DNA of 64,000 nt. Source: GCA-2715965 sp047608975 (GTDB taxonomy: Bacteria; Verrucomicrobiota; Verrucomicrobiia; Limisphaerales; JAYPXF01). The notes below the pieces were generated by a model that was given only the letters and a program-made list of their open reading frames with translations, was not told where the DNA came from and did no database searches. The position numbers and the translations under genes are program-made. The stretch spans positions 35,095-99,094 of the forward strand of contig JBLFYM010000004.1 of NCBI GenBank assembly GCA_047608975.1, given 5' to 3'. Below, in pieces: positions 10,101 to 19,011 of this stretch. Positions within the stretch are counted from its first letter, which is position 1; each line of letters starts with the position of its first letter.

Positions 10101-11017
10101 CGTTGCTTGGCCTCTTGGATTCCGTCCACGTAAATCTCCGTGTTCCGGGCACGTTTGACGATCACGACGGAATGCCATTGTCCATCGGCGATCGGAGTCC
10201 GGGTCACCATGGCACCATGCCAACCGATGTCGTAGACCAAGCGCCCGCCCCGAATGAAAACCGCTTTCGCCTTGGGTGCCCATTTCCCCTTTACCGGGCT
10301 CTTCGAGAAAATCGTTCCGCCCGCTGGATGTCGGGTCTTGAAGCGCGAATAGAGGACAAAATGTTTGGCGTTAAGATCCGTTTTCTTGGACTCGCTTTCC
10401 GTCGCCATGAAGCGCGCGACGCCGGTGCGAAAACTTCCCTTCACCTCCTCTGGGTTCTCTTTGATCGTATTTGAAAACCCTCCGGCGGATATCGCTTTTA
10501 GCTTCTGATCCGTCTGAACAGGCCGGCCGTCAATCCACGCGGATATCACTGGGGTATCCTTTTTGACATGCGTAAACGTCAGGTCCAACGAGTGCCAACG
10601 ACCGTCAGCAACTGGTAGTCTGCCCTTACCTTTTCCCTCGATCTGACCATTCAGCCCCAGCAAATAGCGGCCGCTCAGATACAGACCCGCTCCCTGACGC
10701 GGTGTCTGGAATTCCAGATGCATCTCGTAGTTCGAAAACTGATGACGGGTGATGACGTCCTGCCCTCGACTGGACAGCAGAATTCCATCACGGAGCTGCC
10801 AGGTGGGAGCGGCATATCCGGGGCCACCAAACACGGAAGTCTCCCCCACGTCAGACGCGGGATCAAAGGCCTTCCAACAGGTCGTCGAATTACCCGCGAA
10901 CAACGAAACCGCACCCGCCGGAATCGCTGGCGCTGCGGTAATTGGGGAGGAGGTGAAAAGACAGAATCCAGCAATCAGGACAGTAAGTTGCGCAGCACGG
11001 GAAAACATCCCCCGCAT
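7124..11017 (-). CDS. large secreted LamG / cytochrome c / beta-propeller protein
   Basis: 1297 residues with a signal peptide (about 1-28). Order: a first concanavalin/DUF1080-like domain (about 35-200), a LamG-like domain (about 235-350, with DGQWHSVVIVKR and IYVDG), then a class I cytochrome c centred on CVNCH at residues 441-445. A long beta-rich region (about 540-830) resembles the domain often placed before propellers in PVC proteins. A sorbosone/glucose-dehydrogenase-like propeller (about 850-1200) follows, with NNDGEADFYE, GFRTPNGMG and VSDNQGSW. Such proteins are thought to oxidise sugars or polyols outside the cytoplasm and pass electrons to the haem; this role is inferred. It stands alone, with 118 bases to the next gene. 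Confidence 0.8.
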   Translation of the reverse strand: MRGMFSRAAQLTVLIAGFCLFTSSPITAAPAIPAGAVSLFAGNSTTCWKAFDPASDVGETSVFGGPGYAAPTWQLRDGILLSSRGQDVITRHQFSNYEMHLEFQTPRQGAGLYLSGRYLLGLNGQIEGKGKGRLPVADGRWHSLDLTFTHVKKDTPVISAWIDGRPVQTDQKLKAISAGGFSNTIKENPEEVKGSFRTGVARFMATESESKKTDLNAKHFVLYSRFKTRHPAGGTIFSKSPVKGKWAPKAKAVFIRGGRLVYDIGWHGAMVTRTPIADGQWHSVVIVKRARNTEIYVDGIQEAKQRDFGEPDVDTHRLKVGAASPNFGFDFRGLIAEVRVYNRSVGSNEAEKLGNTGMLPGKAPEFSWETDDLPADDSRANLEFASLEGVNGPIRLTAGNSGARFRNIWIRPLGTVAHAEVLKGMGKDNFANGQRIYEGLCVNCHGKDGITPSLPISRAFGKGDLKFGTDPYSLYRTLTHGNGNMAAQTWMTEQERYDVIHFIRERFMKPMHPAYKPLTPEYLANLPRKISADLGAGRTQMVRDFGPALASQFERTAESALTLALGGNTSVAYDLHTMNLLSVWDGGFLNVDDTQHMKLRGEGVPRPGGKVNEGLRHWAWGHDGSLDYPTNNLLPRGPLPGGWMEYHGRYLNGSKAILSYSIDGRRVLESPQKQPGFPALIHSLEISPGKALRLCIGRGVLAEDNFAGVSQLDAPVHSWDGNERRVPGNVLAVGELLGSKPGRFVAASVVGDNAGLSWHVDSRYRLILDIPASGETTKIDVLRFAGTGEPALQSFAGLARHRKDSPVANQLASLTKGGPLRWPEVLETDGELGSEASAYTLDTLKIPESNPWNSWFRTAALDFFEDGRMVLTTHGGDVWIVSGIDKNLDSLKWKRFAAGLYEPFGVRVVDGKIYVTCKDRLTRLHDLNNDGEADFYESFSADTDVSFFFHAFNFDLQTDPAGNFYYAKAGQYTDHALPGAIIKVSPDGKKREVYCTGFRTPNGMGMTPEGFPTVSDNQGSWMPASKVSLTRPGGFYGYVQTHARPGGWAPDGGQIDHKKVIPPKTFDQPIIWMPQEFDNSSGGQLWVDDERWGPLSGRLLHTSFGKGWMFYFMIQDFGDVAQSAIVRLPLDFQTGIHRARVNPKDGQVYAVGLNGWNGGGRPGLGDGGIQRVRFTGRDVNVITGMRVRPLGLELSFNFKLDPRIATNPKSYELEQWNYKWQASYGSAQWSVKNPSTKGHDTVDISRVTLSKDGQGVFLEIPGIQPVNQIHAKLSLKTAKGETFKEEMYLTINRVPER

Positions 11018-11135
11018 TACGCGGCAACCACTCGATCAGAACAAGTCGTTTTGGTGAAACCAACACGCGGGTCCCCAAACAAAAGCAGCAGCGAACGTGA
11101 GTGAGCAGCCGCCAGTGAAGGAATAGTAACCGTCC

Positions 11136-12176
11136 TCAGCGCGACGAGGAACGTCCGCCAAAGTTGTCAAAGCGCGCGCGGAACGACTGATCAGGGGTGA
11201 TCGGTCGAACGCGCTTCAAAGGTGTGCGAGCAACGCTCAACGCCTGCATGAGCAGATCCATTTCGGAGTATTTGCTGTAATCCGGCGGCACTTCAAAGCT
11301 TGAGGACGGAGGCGATCCCAACTGATACGCCTTGAAGCGGACGATGATGGACGATTGCTCCCGTTGAAACTTGAGAAACTCCGGTTGATCCCGCGTGTTC
11401 GGATTTGCCCACCATTCCACCGTCACGATTTCGCCAGTGTTGTAGACCATGTCCAAATCAAACTTGCTGTAGAGTTTCCCGTGAATCGTATCTTCGCCCG
11501 AAATCCGGGAGGCAACGCGAATCAGCCCAGGCACGTCTGGCAGCGGCAGCGGATAGTTGACGTAAGCCTTCATCCCCGGCACCAACACGGTGTAGGTGCT
11601 GAGCTTGGGGATCGTGACGGTGACCAGCTGGTTGATACCGATCTGTCGCATCGTGGCAAACCTGTCATCCGCCCTGAGCCCCTCCTCAACCCGCCGAAGA
11701 TCGATATCGGAACGAATCTGTTCTCCCAAAACACTTAACGTAAACGGCAGCGAACGGATATCCGGATTTCCGTCAACGGTGCTGTGAATTTCGATAATGC
11801 CAGCCGCGGAAAAGTCTTTGAGTGCCTGCAGCAGTTTCGCCAATGCACAATCGAGATTGATCGGACGCTCGGTTTTAAGAACCTTGACCGTTTGAGTGGG
11901 CAACTGAACGGGGGGTTCCTGGTAGTTGCGGGGAACCGTCAGCGGGCTTTGCGGTCGGGCGGGAACGCGACTGGCCTGGGAAGGAGGAAACGTTCGTGCC
12001 GGCGTGGCCGGTCGGGGCGGGAATGCGTAACCGGTGACCGGCGGGCGGGGCGGCACTGGGCGTTTGAACGTGGAGCCAGGCTGGGGCGTCAGAAACTGCC
12101 CGAAAGAAATCACCACGGACAACTGCCACACCACCAAGGCAAGAAAGACATACTCTGTGAACAACCGGCGTTTCAT
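11136..12176 (-). CDS. proline-rich secreted protein, function unknown
   Basis: The ATG at 12176 follows a GGAATAAG stretch and gives MKRRLFTEYVFLALVVWQL, a signal sequence or membrane anchor. The open frame extends 16 codons further, but that part is unlike a leader. A Pro/Arg/Thr-rich segment (about 30-95) follows, then a folded region of mixed alpha/beta content to the Arg/Ser-rich C-terminus. I recognise no family. It lies between the propeller protein and the kinase gene on the same strand. Confidence 0.6.
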   Translation of the reverse strand: MKRRLFTEYVFLALVVWQLSVVISFGQFLTPQPGSTFKRPVPPRPPVTGYAFPPRPATPARTFPPSQASRVPARPQSPLTVPRNYQEPPVQLPTQTVKVLKTERPINLDCALAKLLQALKDFSAAGIIEIHSTVDGNPDIRSLPFTLSVLGEQIRSDIDLRRVEEGLRADDRFATMRQIGINQLVTVTIPKLSTYTVLVPGMKAYVNYPLPLPDVPGLIRVASRISGEDTIHGKLYSKFDLDMVYNTGEIVTVEWWANPNTRDQPEFLKFQREQSSIIVRFKAYQLGSPPSSSFEVPPDYSKYSEMDLLMQALSVARTPLKRVRPITPDQSFRARFDNFGGRSSSR

Positions 12177-12312
12177 CTTATTCCGGATGATAAAAACCCC
12201 AATCTCGCGAAACCACCAGCACAAATCCCTCAGGTAAAACGGAATGAATGCAATTCAGTCTGAGTGCCGTAAACCACGCGAAAGCCCGCAATTAACCTCC
12301 GGGAGAGGCCGA

Positions 12313-13959
12313 TTATCCGTTTGCCCATTTGGGTTCGTTCTTCAGCCACCATTGATCGCCGTCCTGCTTTGACCAGTCGCCACACTTTTCACAGGCAACC
12401 AGAGCGGCATCCAGTGCTTCGACATCCTGAAACCGATCCTCCGGTTTCTTCTCGAGACATCTAATAATCACGGTTTCCAGGTCGACCGGAATGGAAGGTT
12501 CGATTTCCGTCGGGCGACGCGCCCTGTCACGGGCGTGGGCGATCATGATCTCCATCTTTTTCTTGCCGGTGAACGGGGCTGATCCGGTAAGCAGCTGGTA
12601 GGCTGAAACGCCCAACGAGTAGATGTCGGACCGGCCGTCAATTTCATCCTCTGCATTCACCTGCTCGGGTGACATGAAAAGCGGGGAGCCCTTGACCTCG
12701 CCGGCCATGGACACCTCGATGCTGGATTCATCGGCTTCCTGTCCGGCCTGTTTGACCAGGCCAAAATCGAGCAGCTTGACCACGTCCCAGATGTTGCCTC
12801 GCTTGGTGAGAAATACATTCGCCGGTTTGATATCCCGGTGGATCAGGCCGGAAGCGTGAGCCTCGGAGAGGGCGGCACAAATCTGTCGGAGGATATGAAT
12901 GACGCGGGAGGCAGGCTGGCGTCCGTGTTGACCGAGCAGTTCAGCCAGATTCAATCCGGGAAGAAGTTCCATCACATAGTAAAACCGGCCGTCCGTAGTG
13001 TGCCCGTAGTCGTAGATCTCCACCGTGTTCCAGTGCGACAGCTTGGCGGTGGAACGGACTTCCCGTTCAAAGCGGCGCAGGGCGACGCTGTTGGCGGCGG
13101 CATCCGGGTTGATGAATTTGATGGCGCAGGGGCGCTTTAGCAGGAGATGTTCCGCCAGGTGAACTTCTCCCATGCCGCCTTCGCCCAGTTTTTCGATCAA
13201 TTGATATTGGCCGAACCGTTTGGCATCGAACGCCTCCTGGCGCATGGAATGAATCACGTGGGCGCCGTAAGTCGCCGCGAAGGCCGCGAAAAAAGGCAGG
13301 GGTAGCAGGAGACCGAACTCATCCGCACTTAGCGCATCAGCCACTTCGGGATACCGGAGCCGCAGATTCCACAGCATGACGAAGGGAACACAGGCGATGC
13401 CCGGAAAAATCAGGGCCGCCACTCTCCACGTGTGCGGAATCAGCATGGCGTAGACCAGAATCAGTACGGAAGGAACCGAAACACTAAGCATTTTGAGGGC
13501 GATGACAGAGGGAACATCGCCGCGCTCGGCGTAGAAGCGGATTGCTCCACAAAAGATGGCATCCAGTTCAAAAAAGATCCCTATCACCACAATGGCTTCA
13601 AACAGGCGGAGTTTCGGCAGCGTGAAGCACTTGGAACAACGAAGCAGGAGCAAAACTCCAAGCATTCCCAAAAATGAAACCGGCTGCAGATAGCTGATGG
13701 GAATGGAGGGAGCGATCAGGTGTCGGACGCTGCCAATAACTTGGGCGCAAAGGATGACCAGAGTGAAGGAGCGCAGCCTCGAAAGCAGCAGATTCCGGGT
13801 TTCATCCGAGAGCGTCGCCTTGTGATCCACACACTCGACCGGTGCGTGCGAAGGGGTTTTGTTCCACTGTATAGCTGGCTTCGCTCCATCTGCGTCAGAG
13901 GAGGGCAGCGTTGCGTCAGGATCAGTTTCCTCGGCGGTGACGTATTTTTCAGTGCTCAT
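12313..13959 (-). CDS. membrane Ser/Thr protein kinase with N-terminal membrane domain
   Basis: Starting at the ATG at 13959 (MSTEKYVTAEE; the longer frame needs a TTG), the product is 548 residues. An acidic leader is followed by about six hydrophobic segments (about 65-240), then a complete Hanks-type kinase domain: Gly-rich loop GEGGMGEV (259-266), Lys of AIKF at 281, HRDIKPAN at 374-381, DFG at 398-400 and SPLFMSPEQ. A short tail has CEKCGDW. Most bacterial Hanks kinases place the kinase before the membrane segment; here the membrane domain comes first and could be the sensor. Confidence 0.9.
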   Translation of the reverse strand: MSTEKYVTAEETDPDATLPSSDADGAKPAIQWNKTPSHAPVECVDHKATLSDETRNLLLSRLRSFTLVILCAQVIGSVRHLIAPSIPISYLQPVSFLGMLGVLLLLRCSKCFTLPKLRLFEAIVVIGIFFELDAIFCGAIRFYAERGDVPSVIALKMLSVSVPSVLILVYAMLIPHTWRVAALIFPGIACVPFVMLWNLRLRYPEVADALSADEFGLLLPLPFFAAFAATYGAHVIHSMRQEAFDAKRFGQYQLIEKLGEGGMGEVHLAEHLLLKRPCAIKFINPDAAANSVALRRFEREVRSTAKLSHWNTVEIYDYGHTTDGRFYYVMELLPGLNLAELLGQHGRQPASRVIHILRQICAALSEAHASGLIHRDIKPANVFLTKRGNIWDVVKLLDFGLVKQAGQEADESSIEVSMAGEVKGSPLFMSPEQVNAEDEIDGRSDIYSLGVSAYQLLTGSAPFTGKKKMEIMIAHARDRARRPTEIEPSIPVDLETVIIRCLEKKPEDRFQDVEALDAALVACEKCGDWSKQDGDQWWLKNEPKWANG

Positions 13960-14117
13960 GTTTGCGGGACGGCCCGGCAATTCGCAAACAGTGTTGGTTC
14001 TCTCCAAAATGTCCAGACGGAGAATCTGGACATTGTTTGACTGATGGTCGACGCAAGCAATCGAAGGATCACCGCGTCTGCCGAGCGAACTCAGTCAGGC
14101 GCGGCGATCTCGGGCCT

Positions 14118-14948
14118 TCAGTTCACCGAAACGGTAAATGAGTTTTTCACCAGACCGTTCGATTCGAGGAAGGATTTCAGCGAACCATAGGAGGCGGTCT
14201 GTAGACCGGAAGGGTCCCTGTCCTGCTGACTGATACCGGTGACAAACCCGCTCCCGATCGACTTGAACAATCCGAGCCTGATTGGGGCCGGCTGGAAGTA
14301 GGCGCGCATATTCTCATAGATCCGCGCGCGATCATCGGTCTGGTAGATCGCGGCAAAGCAGAGCTTGACGGTGTGCGTGACGCAGTTGTCGTAGCGATCG
14401 ACCCAGGGATTGGTGAGCACGTTGTAGTCGGGATTGTGCATTTTCTGGTATACCGGCGAACGAATGACAGCCAGGAGGCGTTTCTGAAGATCGTCAGTCG
14501 GCACGCAGATCGCGACGTCGGATTCCACGATCCCCGCAGCGAAGTCGTAGGTGAAATCCTGCGCGAGATAACTGCGATCATTCCACCCTTCGTCGCCCTG
14601 GAAGAGATTGTAAACCGTGTAGGTGTAGGCAACCGTGCCGTCCGGCGTTTCCACGGGTTCGAATACCGTGAGTGCCACATGGGTGTAGCGGATTCCATTT
14701 GGCAGCTCTGCCCGAGACCGCCCGGCCCGGGCAATGATTGCCACATTGACCTTCTCCTGGTCGAGACGATCGTTGATTCGCTGGGAGAAGCTACGGATCG
14801 GCGCTTCTCCGTACTTTTCGGATCCGCTTTTGCTCGCCTCGCTGCCTCCGGCGGCGGCCGAAACGGCGAGGATTGCCTGAGTGACGAGGATGAGCGTGGA
14901 CACACTGAGGTGACGGAGATTTGATTTCATAGGGAGAGCACTTTTCAT
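14118..14948 (-). CDS. DUF2145-like secreted protein
   Basis: 276 residues with a hydrophobic leader (about 8-32). The mature part carries ARAGRSRAELPNGIRYTHVA, DFTYDFA and NCVTHTVK, which match my memory of the DUF2145 family of uncharacterised exported proteins; the spaced Arg, His and Cys residues look enzymatic but no activity is known to me. A second ATG at 14930 gives a more compact leader and may be the true start. It follows a small secreted protein gene by 8 bases and is probably co-transcribed. Confidence 0.6.
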   Translation of the reverse strand: MKSALPMKSNLRHLSVSTLILVTQAILAVSAAAGGSEASKSGSEKYGEAPIRSFSQRINDRLDQEKVNVAIIARAGRSRAELPNGIRYTHVALTVFEPVETPDGTVAYTYTVYNLFQGDEGWNDRSYLAQDFTYDFAAGIVESDVAICVPTDDLQKRLLAVIRSPVYQKMHNPDYNVLTNPWVDRYDNCVTHTVKLCFAAIYQTDDRARIYENMRAYFQPAPIRLGLFKSIGSGFVTGISQQDRDPSGLQTASYGSLKSFLESNGLVKNSFTVSVN

Positions 14949-14956
14949 CGTTGGGA

Positions 14957-15370
14957 TTAGTTGGGATTGGTTTGCTTGAGCGCTTCGGCCGGCGAGAGAT
15001 CCTTGGGCCGCCCGGCGGATTTTTTCAATTTGGGCAACCCGATCTTGCGATCGAGCGGGGGACTCTTGGCAGGGTCACCGGTGACCGCATCCCACAAGCT
15101 GTTGGCGGTCTTGCCTGAATGTTTAACTGAAGCACCAACCCCGGTGGAGATACCGCCGCTCATCCAGACCGGAACGGCGACGACGCCGGACACCAGTCTC
15201 ACGGAACCGGCGAAAGAGTGGCCCGCGGAGAGGAGCAGGTGTCGTGGAACTGCGGCGGAATGTTTGACCGATTTCGCCGCGTCAACGGAAACAGGCTTGG
15301 ACTGGGCGAGGGCAGGCAGGGACGTCAGACTGACGACCGCTGCGAGGGATAGGAGGGTAGTTTTTTTCAT
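14957..15370 (-). CDS. small secreted protein upstream of the DUF2145-like gene
   Basis: 137 residues from the ATG at 15370 (MKKTTLLSLAAVVSLTSLPALAQ), a clear signal peptide with an Ala-x-Ala cleavage site. The mature part has a hydrophobic stretch (SGVVAVPVWMSGGIS) and a basic C-terminus with PPLDRKIGLPKLKK. It is not recognised as any named family. Only 8 bases separate it from the next gene, so the two may act together. Confidence 0.6.
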   Translation of the reverse strand: MKKTTLLSLAAVVSLTSLPALAQSKPVSVDAAKSVKHSAAVPRHLLLSAGHSFAGSVRLVSGVVAVPVWMSGGISTGVGASVKHSGKTANSLWDAVTGDPAKSPPLDRKIGLPKLKKSAGRPKDLSPAEALKQTNPN

Positions 15371-15559
15371 AGCGACAACAGCGTGGCGCATGTTGCCGGG
15401 GCGCGTTAATCGTTATACCCAATGGAGGTATCGGCTGGCGTGATGGTGCGTTTCGGGCCGCGCAGGGGTAGAATCTGACGAATCGATTGGATCGAATGGG
15501 TGATGCAAAATTGACAAGTCGGAAGGATCTTTCATGGTCGTGAGCATATCCATTCTGTG

Positions 15560-17515
15560 ATGAAACCAATTCTGTTCCTGCTCCTTATTCTTCCTTTTGC
15601 CACCCGCGGTCTGGAGCCCCAACGGCTTGCTGATTTTCAACGGGTGGTCGTCGCGAGCGATGCCTTGTCAGTAGCGACAGCGGCGGCGAAGGAACTGGCT
15701 CACTACGTCGGTGTGATCACGGATCGGGAGTTGCCGGTGGTATCGCTAAGCGGGTTCGATCAATCGGAGGCCAGCGGGTTGAGTTTCTTTGTCGGGCAGA
15801 AAGCGGCAGCGCAAGTCTTGGGTCACGATCCGTCGCCTTGGAAACTGGAGGAGTGGTTGCTGAAAACCGTTCCGGCTGGAGTGGTGCTTGCCGGACACGA
15901 TGAGAAGGGAAGCCCGTGGTCCAGCTCAACCGCGGCGGGTTCAATGCTCGCCGTCTATACCCTGCTGGATGACTACCTGGGCGTGCGCTGGTTCTGGCCC
16001 GGTGAATTTGGTGAGCATGTTCCCCGGAAACCGGAGGCGATTTTGCCGGTCTTTGATGTCAGGACAAATCCGGCCTTTGAGATCCGCAATGTGAGTCTCG
16101 GTTACTCCAGCATTTACCACACGAAGACCTTCAACGATGCGAGTCGGAGGTGGGTGCGACGCAACCGTCTCGGTTGGGTGCGTTCGGCCGTGTTCGGTCA
16201 CAGCTGGTTTGACGCCTTCAATCTGCGGAACGATGAATCGTTCAAGACGCACCCGGAATGGTTCGCGCTGGTGAACGGCAAGCGACGTCCGCCGCAGCTA
16301 TGCACGACGCATCCGGAGGTGATTGATCGGATGGTGGCGCATGTGCTGAACGGGAAGCAGGACATCAGGCATATCTCACCCAGCGACGGCGGCGGCTTCT
16401 GCGAATGTGAGCGCTGCCGCGCGCTCGATGTGCCGGGCCTCCTCAGCTACGACGGAAAAACGGTGCAGTTGAGTGACCGCATTTTCACCTATGCCAACGA
16501 GATCGCCCGCCGGGTAAGGGAGGCCAATCCAGAGAAGGGCTGCGGGATGTTTGCCTATACCTTCTACAACCGGCCGCCGCAAAACATTAAGAAACTGGAA
16601 CCGAATCTGTATCTCTCGTTTGTCTATCAGAGTGCCGCACATCGGGATCCGGAACACCTGAAGTTGTGGCGCGAGTCCGTCGCCGGCTGGCAAAAGATCG
16701 GCGCAAAAATGGTGGTCCGTGAGGGCTGGGGAAACCACTACTACCACGGAATGCATTTCCTGCATTACCACCAGATCATTGACAACCTGGCCGAGGCGCA
16801 CCGGCTCGGTTTTGTGGCAGCCTATGGTGAAGGCAGCAAAAACTTCGCCTCGATGGCACCTAACTACTGGGCGCTGACGCGGATGATGTGGGACCCCGCC
16901 CGGGATACAAAGAATCTCATGCGTGATTTCTATCAGTCGGCATACGGACCGGTCGCGGCCGAAATGCAGGCCTTCTTCGAAACCTACAGTGACGCCTTGG
17001 ATGACAATTGGGCGAAACGCGATCGCCACGTCGATACCACGGGTATCGCTTATGCGAACGTGATCGCCGCCTGGAACCGGCTCATCCCACCGGCAGCTGT
17101 GAAACGCGCCGAAGCCCACCTGCGGACGGCGGAGCGCAAGGCTCCTCCCGGCGAATATGCCAACCGGGTCCGCTTTCATCGCCATGGACAAGACTACACG
17201 CGGACAATGCTGGAGTGTTTGGGACACTACCGCGAACTGGCGATCCTCGGGTTGAAGATGGATTTCTTCTCCACGATTTTCACCGAACATCGCGACGATC
17301 CTCAGGCTCGTGCAGCCATTCTGAAGAAAGCCTACGCCGCCGGTGAACGGCGCGAGAGACTCCTTCTGGCACATCGGGATTGGGCGGGACCCGATGAAGG
17401 CCTCTACGCCTTCACAAATGATCGTGGGCTTCGCCGATGGCACAGCAACGTAAAGAAGGCCTTGGATATCGATCACCCCACCGCATTGACCAAGGAATTG
17501 CTACGAGCGAAATGA
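15560..17515 (+). CDS. secreted DUF4838-type protein
   Basis: 651 residues with signal peptide (MKPILFLLLILPFATRG). The N-terminal alpha/beta region (about 25-160), with ATAAAKELAHYVG and LLDDYLGVRWFWPGE, resembles the domain preceding alpha-glucuronidase-like and other (beta/alpha)8 glycoside hydrolases. The middle (about 170-480), with SPSDGGGFCECERC, matches DUF4838 as I know it, with a CxCxxC cluster. A helical C-terminal domain follows. It is likely an exported carbohydrate-active protein of unknown specificity. First gene of a four-gene operon; its stop overlaps the next start as ATGA. Confidence 0.8.
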   Translation: MKPILFLLLILPFATRGLEPQRLADFQRVVVASDALSVATAAAKELAHYVGVITDRELPVVSLSGFDQSEASGLSFFVGQKAAAQVLGHDPSPWKLEEWLLKTVPAGVVLAGHDEKGSPWSSSTAAGSMLAVYTLLDDYLGVRWFWPGEFGEHVPRKPEAILPVFDVRTNPAFEIRNVSLGYSSIYHTKTFNDASRRWVRRNRLGWVRSAVFGHSWFDAFNLRNDESFKTHPEWFALVNGKRRPPQLCTTHPEVIDRMVAHVLNGKQDIRHISPSDGGGFCECERCRALDVPGLLSYDGKTVQLSDRIFTYANEIARRVREANPEKGCGMFAYTFYNRPPQNIKKLEPNLYLSFVYQSAAHRDPEHLKLWRESVAGWQKIGAKMVVREGWGNHYYHGMHFLHYHQIIDNLAEAHRLGFVAAYGEGSKNFASMAPNYWALTRMMWDPARDTKNLMRDFYQSAYGPVAAEMQAFFETYSDALDDNWAKRDRHVDTTGIAYANVIAAWNRLIPPAAVKRAEAHLRTAERKAPPGEYANRVRFHRHGQDYTRTMLECLGHYRELAILGLKMDFFSTIFTEHRDDPQARAAILKKAYAAGERRERLLLAHRDWAGPDEGLYAFTNDRGLRRWHSNVKKALDIDHPTALTKELLRAK

Positions 17516-19011
17516 CCATGGATTCCACTCTTCATCCCGTTTGTCAGCCTCGTCTTCGCGCGGCCGCGTCGGAATTCGAGATCGCCCCCGAGGCGAATAC
17601 GGTTACGGATGTTCGCACGGGGGCGAAGGCGACCGAGATTGTCTCCGGATTGAAGACAACCGTGACCTTGCTCGAAGATGGCGAGACTCGGGTCTGTCTG
17701 ATCACGACGCATTTCGGTCCTTCAATTCCCGTCAATGTCAGCCGCTTGTTCCGGGAAACGATCGCGGATGATCTTGGGATTTCAGTTTCCCGCGTGCTGC
17801 TTTTTACTTCGCACAATCACTGCAGTGTCGCTTTCGCCGCGAACGGCGTCCTGGCCTACAACTCATACTGCTCCGAAGTTCCAGCGCCGAAACTCCTCCC
17901 GATCGGTGAGGAATTTCTGGCGACTCTACGCCGCCATGTCGCCGCGTTGCCGGCCAGGCTGGAGGCGGTGACAGTGTGGCGGACCGAAGGCTGCGTGAAT
18001 GGGATCACCTACCATCGCAAGGGACGGCGCGCAGATGGAACGACGTATTTTGTGAGGGAAGAAGATCGGCAACTGCTCGGTGATGATTACCAGGGCGATG
18101 TCGATTCACAGGCGCCCTTGATCGTGCTCAAAAACGAAGCCGGGCGGGTCGTCGCCGGACTGGCGCAATTCACCGGTCATCCGGTAACTGCCTTTCATCC
18201 CGAGAAGACGATCGTATTCGGCGAATGGCCGCAGGTCGCCTGCGATCTCGTCAGTGAAAATCTGGGCGCAGGTGAATCCGTTCCGGTCGGCTTTCTGCAA
18301 GGCTGTGCCGGGGACGTGAACTCAAAGGAACTCCTGTCTGGGAAGGTGGCGCTCTCAAAGAAATTTGGCGAAATCTTGGGAGCGGGCTATTGCGAGGCGC
18401 TGAACGAACTAAAGCCGTCTCGGCGTGACGGCCTCGCGATCGAAGTTGAGACGGTGAAACTCCCACTCGCTCCCCTACCCCCTCGCGAAGAACTGGACGG
18501 GGAGATGGAGGAGATGACCGATTTCATACGGCGGGCAGAAGCTGGAGACGAAGACACCTTGCTCTGCGTTGGGCAAAATTTCCCCCGCAAGCTCTCACCG
18601 AAGTTTCGTGCCTGGCTGGTTGGCATCGTGAAACCTTGGAACGAGTGGGCCTTGGACTTACACGAACAGGACAAAGTCGATTCCGTTCCCATATATTTGG
18701 AATTGGAAATCGCCGTACTCAGAGTCGGGGACATCGGCATCGTGGGGCTGCCCTGCGAGCCGTTTCAGAATATCGGCCGCCAGATCCGGAGTGGATCTCC
18801 GTTTCCTCTGACCATTCCCTGCGGCTACCTGAACGTCTCTCACGGCTACATCACCGATTCCGAGAACACCGGCGATGGCGAATACATGAGCGCCCACTAT
18901 CGCTACACCAAATTTCGGCCACCGCTTGCCAAACCCGCTGGCGATGTGCTTGCTGACGCCGCCCTAAGAATCCTCAAGCGTTTTTCAGACAAGAACCCCG
19001 ATGCCTCCTGA
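17512..19011 (+). CDS. neutral/alkaline ceramidase-superfamily hydrolase, cytoplasmic form
   Basis: 499 residues with no signal peptide. The N-terminal region carries TSHNHCS, equivalent to the metal-binding THTHSG of neutral ceramidases, then QFTGHPV and QGCAGDVNS. True ceramidases have GDVSPN with the Ser as nucleophile; here the residue is Asn, so another amide or ester substrate is likely. GIVGLPCEPF and the C-terminal domain are conserved. ATG at 17512 overlaps the upstream stop (ATGA); another ATG lies at 17518. It overlaps the acyltransferase gene by 11 bases. Confidence 0.78.
   Translation: MTMDSTLHPVCQPRLRAAASEFEIAPEANTVTDVRTGAKATEIVSGLKTTVTLLEDGETRVCLITTHFGPSIPVNVSRLFRETIADDLGISVSRVLLFTSHNHCSVAFAANGVLAYNSYCSEVPAPKLLPIGEEFLATLRRHVAALPARLEAVTVWRTEGCVNGITYHRKGRRADGTTYFVREEDRQLLGDDYQGDVDSQAPLIVLKNEAGRVVAGLAQFTGHPVTAFHPEKTIVFGEWPQVACDLVSENLGAGESVPVGFLQGCAGDVNSKELLSGKVALSKKFGEILGAGYCEALNELKPSRRDGLAIEVETVKLPLAPLPPREELDGEMEEMTDFIRRAEAGDEDTLLCVGQNFPRKLSPKFRAWLVGIVKPWNEWALDLHEQDKVDSVPIYLELEIAVLRVGDIGIVGLPCEPFQNIGRQIRSGSPFPLTIPCGYLNVSHGYITDSENTGDGEYMSAHYRYTKFRPPLAKPAGDVLADAALRILKRFSDKNPDAS

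Noticed and set aside
16376..17476. 366-codon minus-strand frame
   Set aside because: Antisense of the DUF4838 gene, which has a signal peptide, conserved motifs and operon context.
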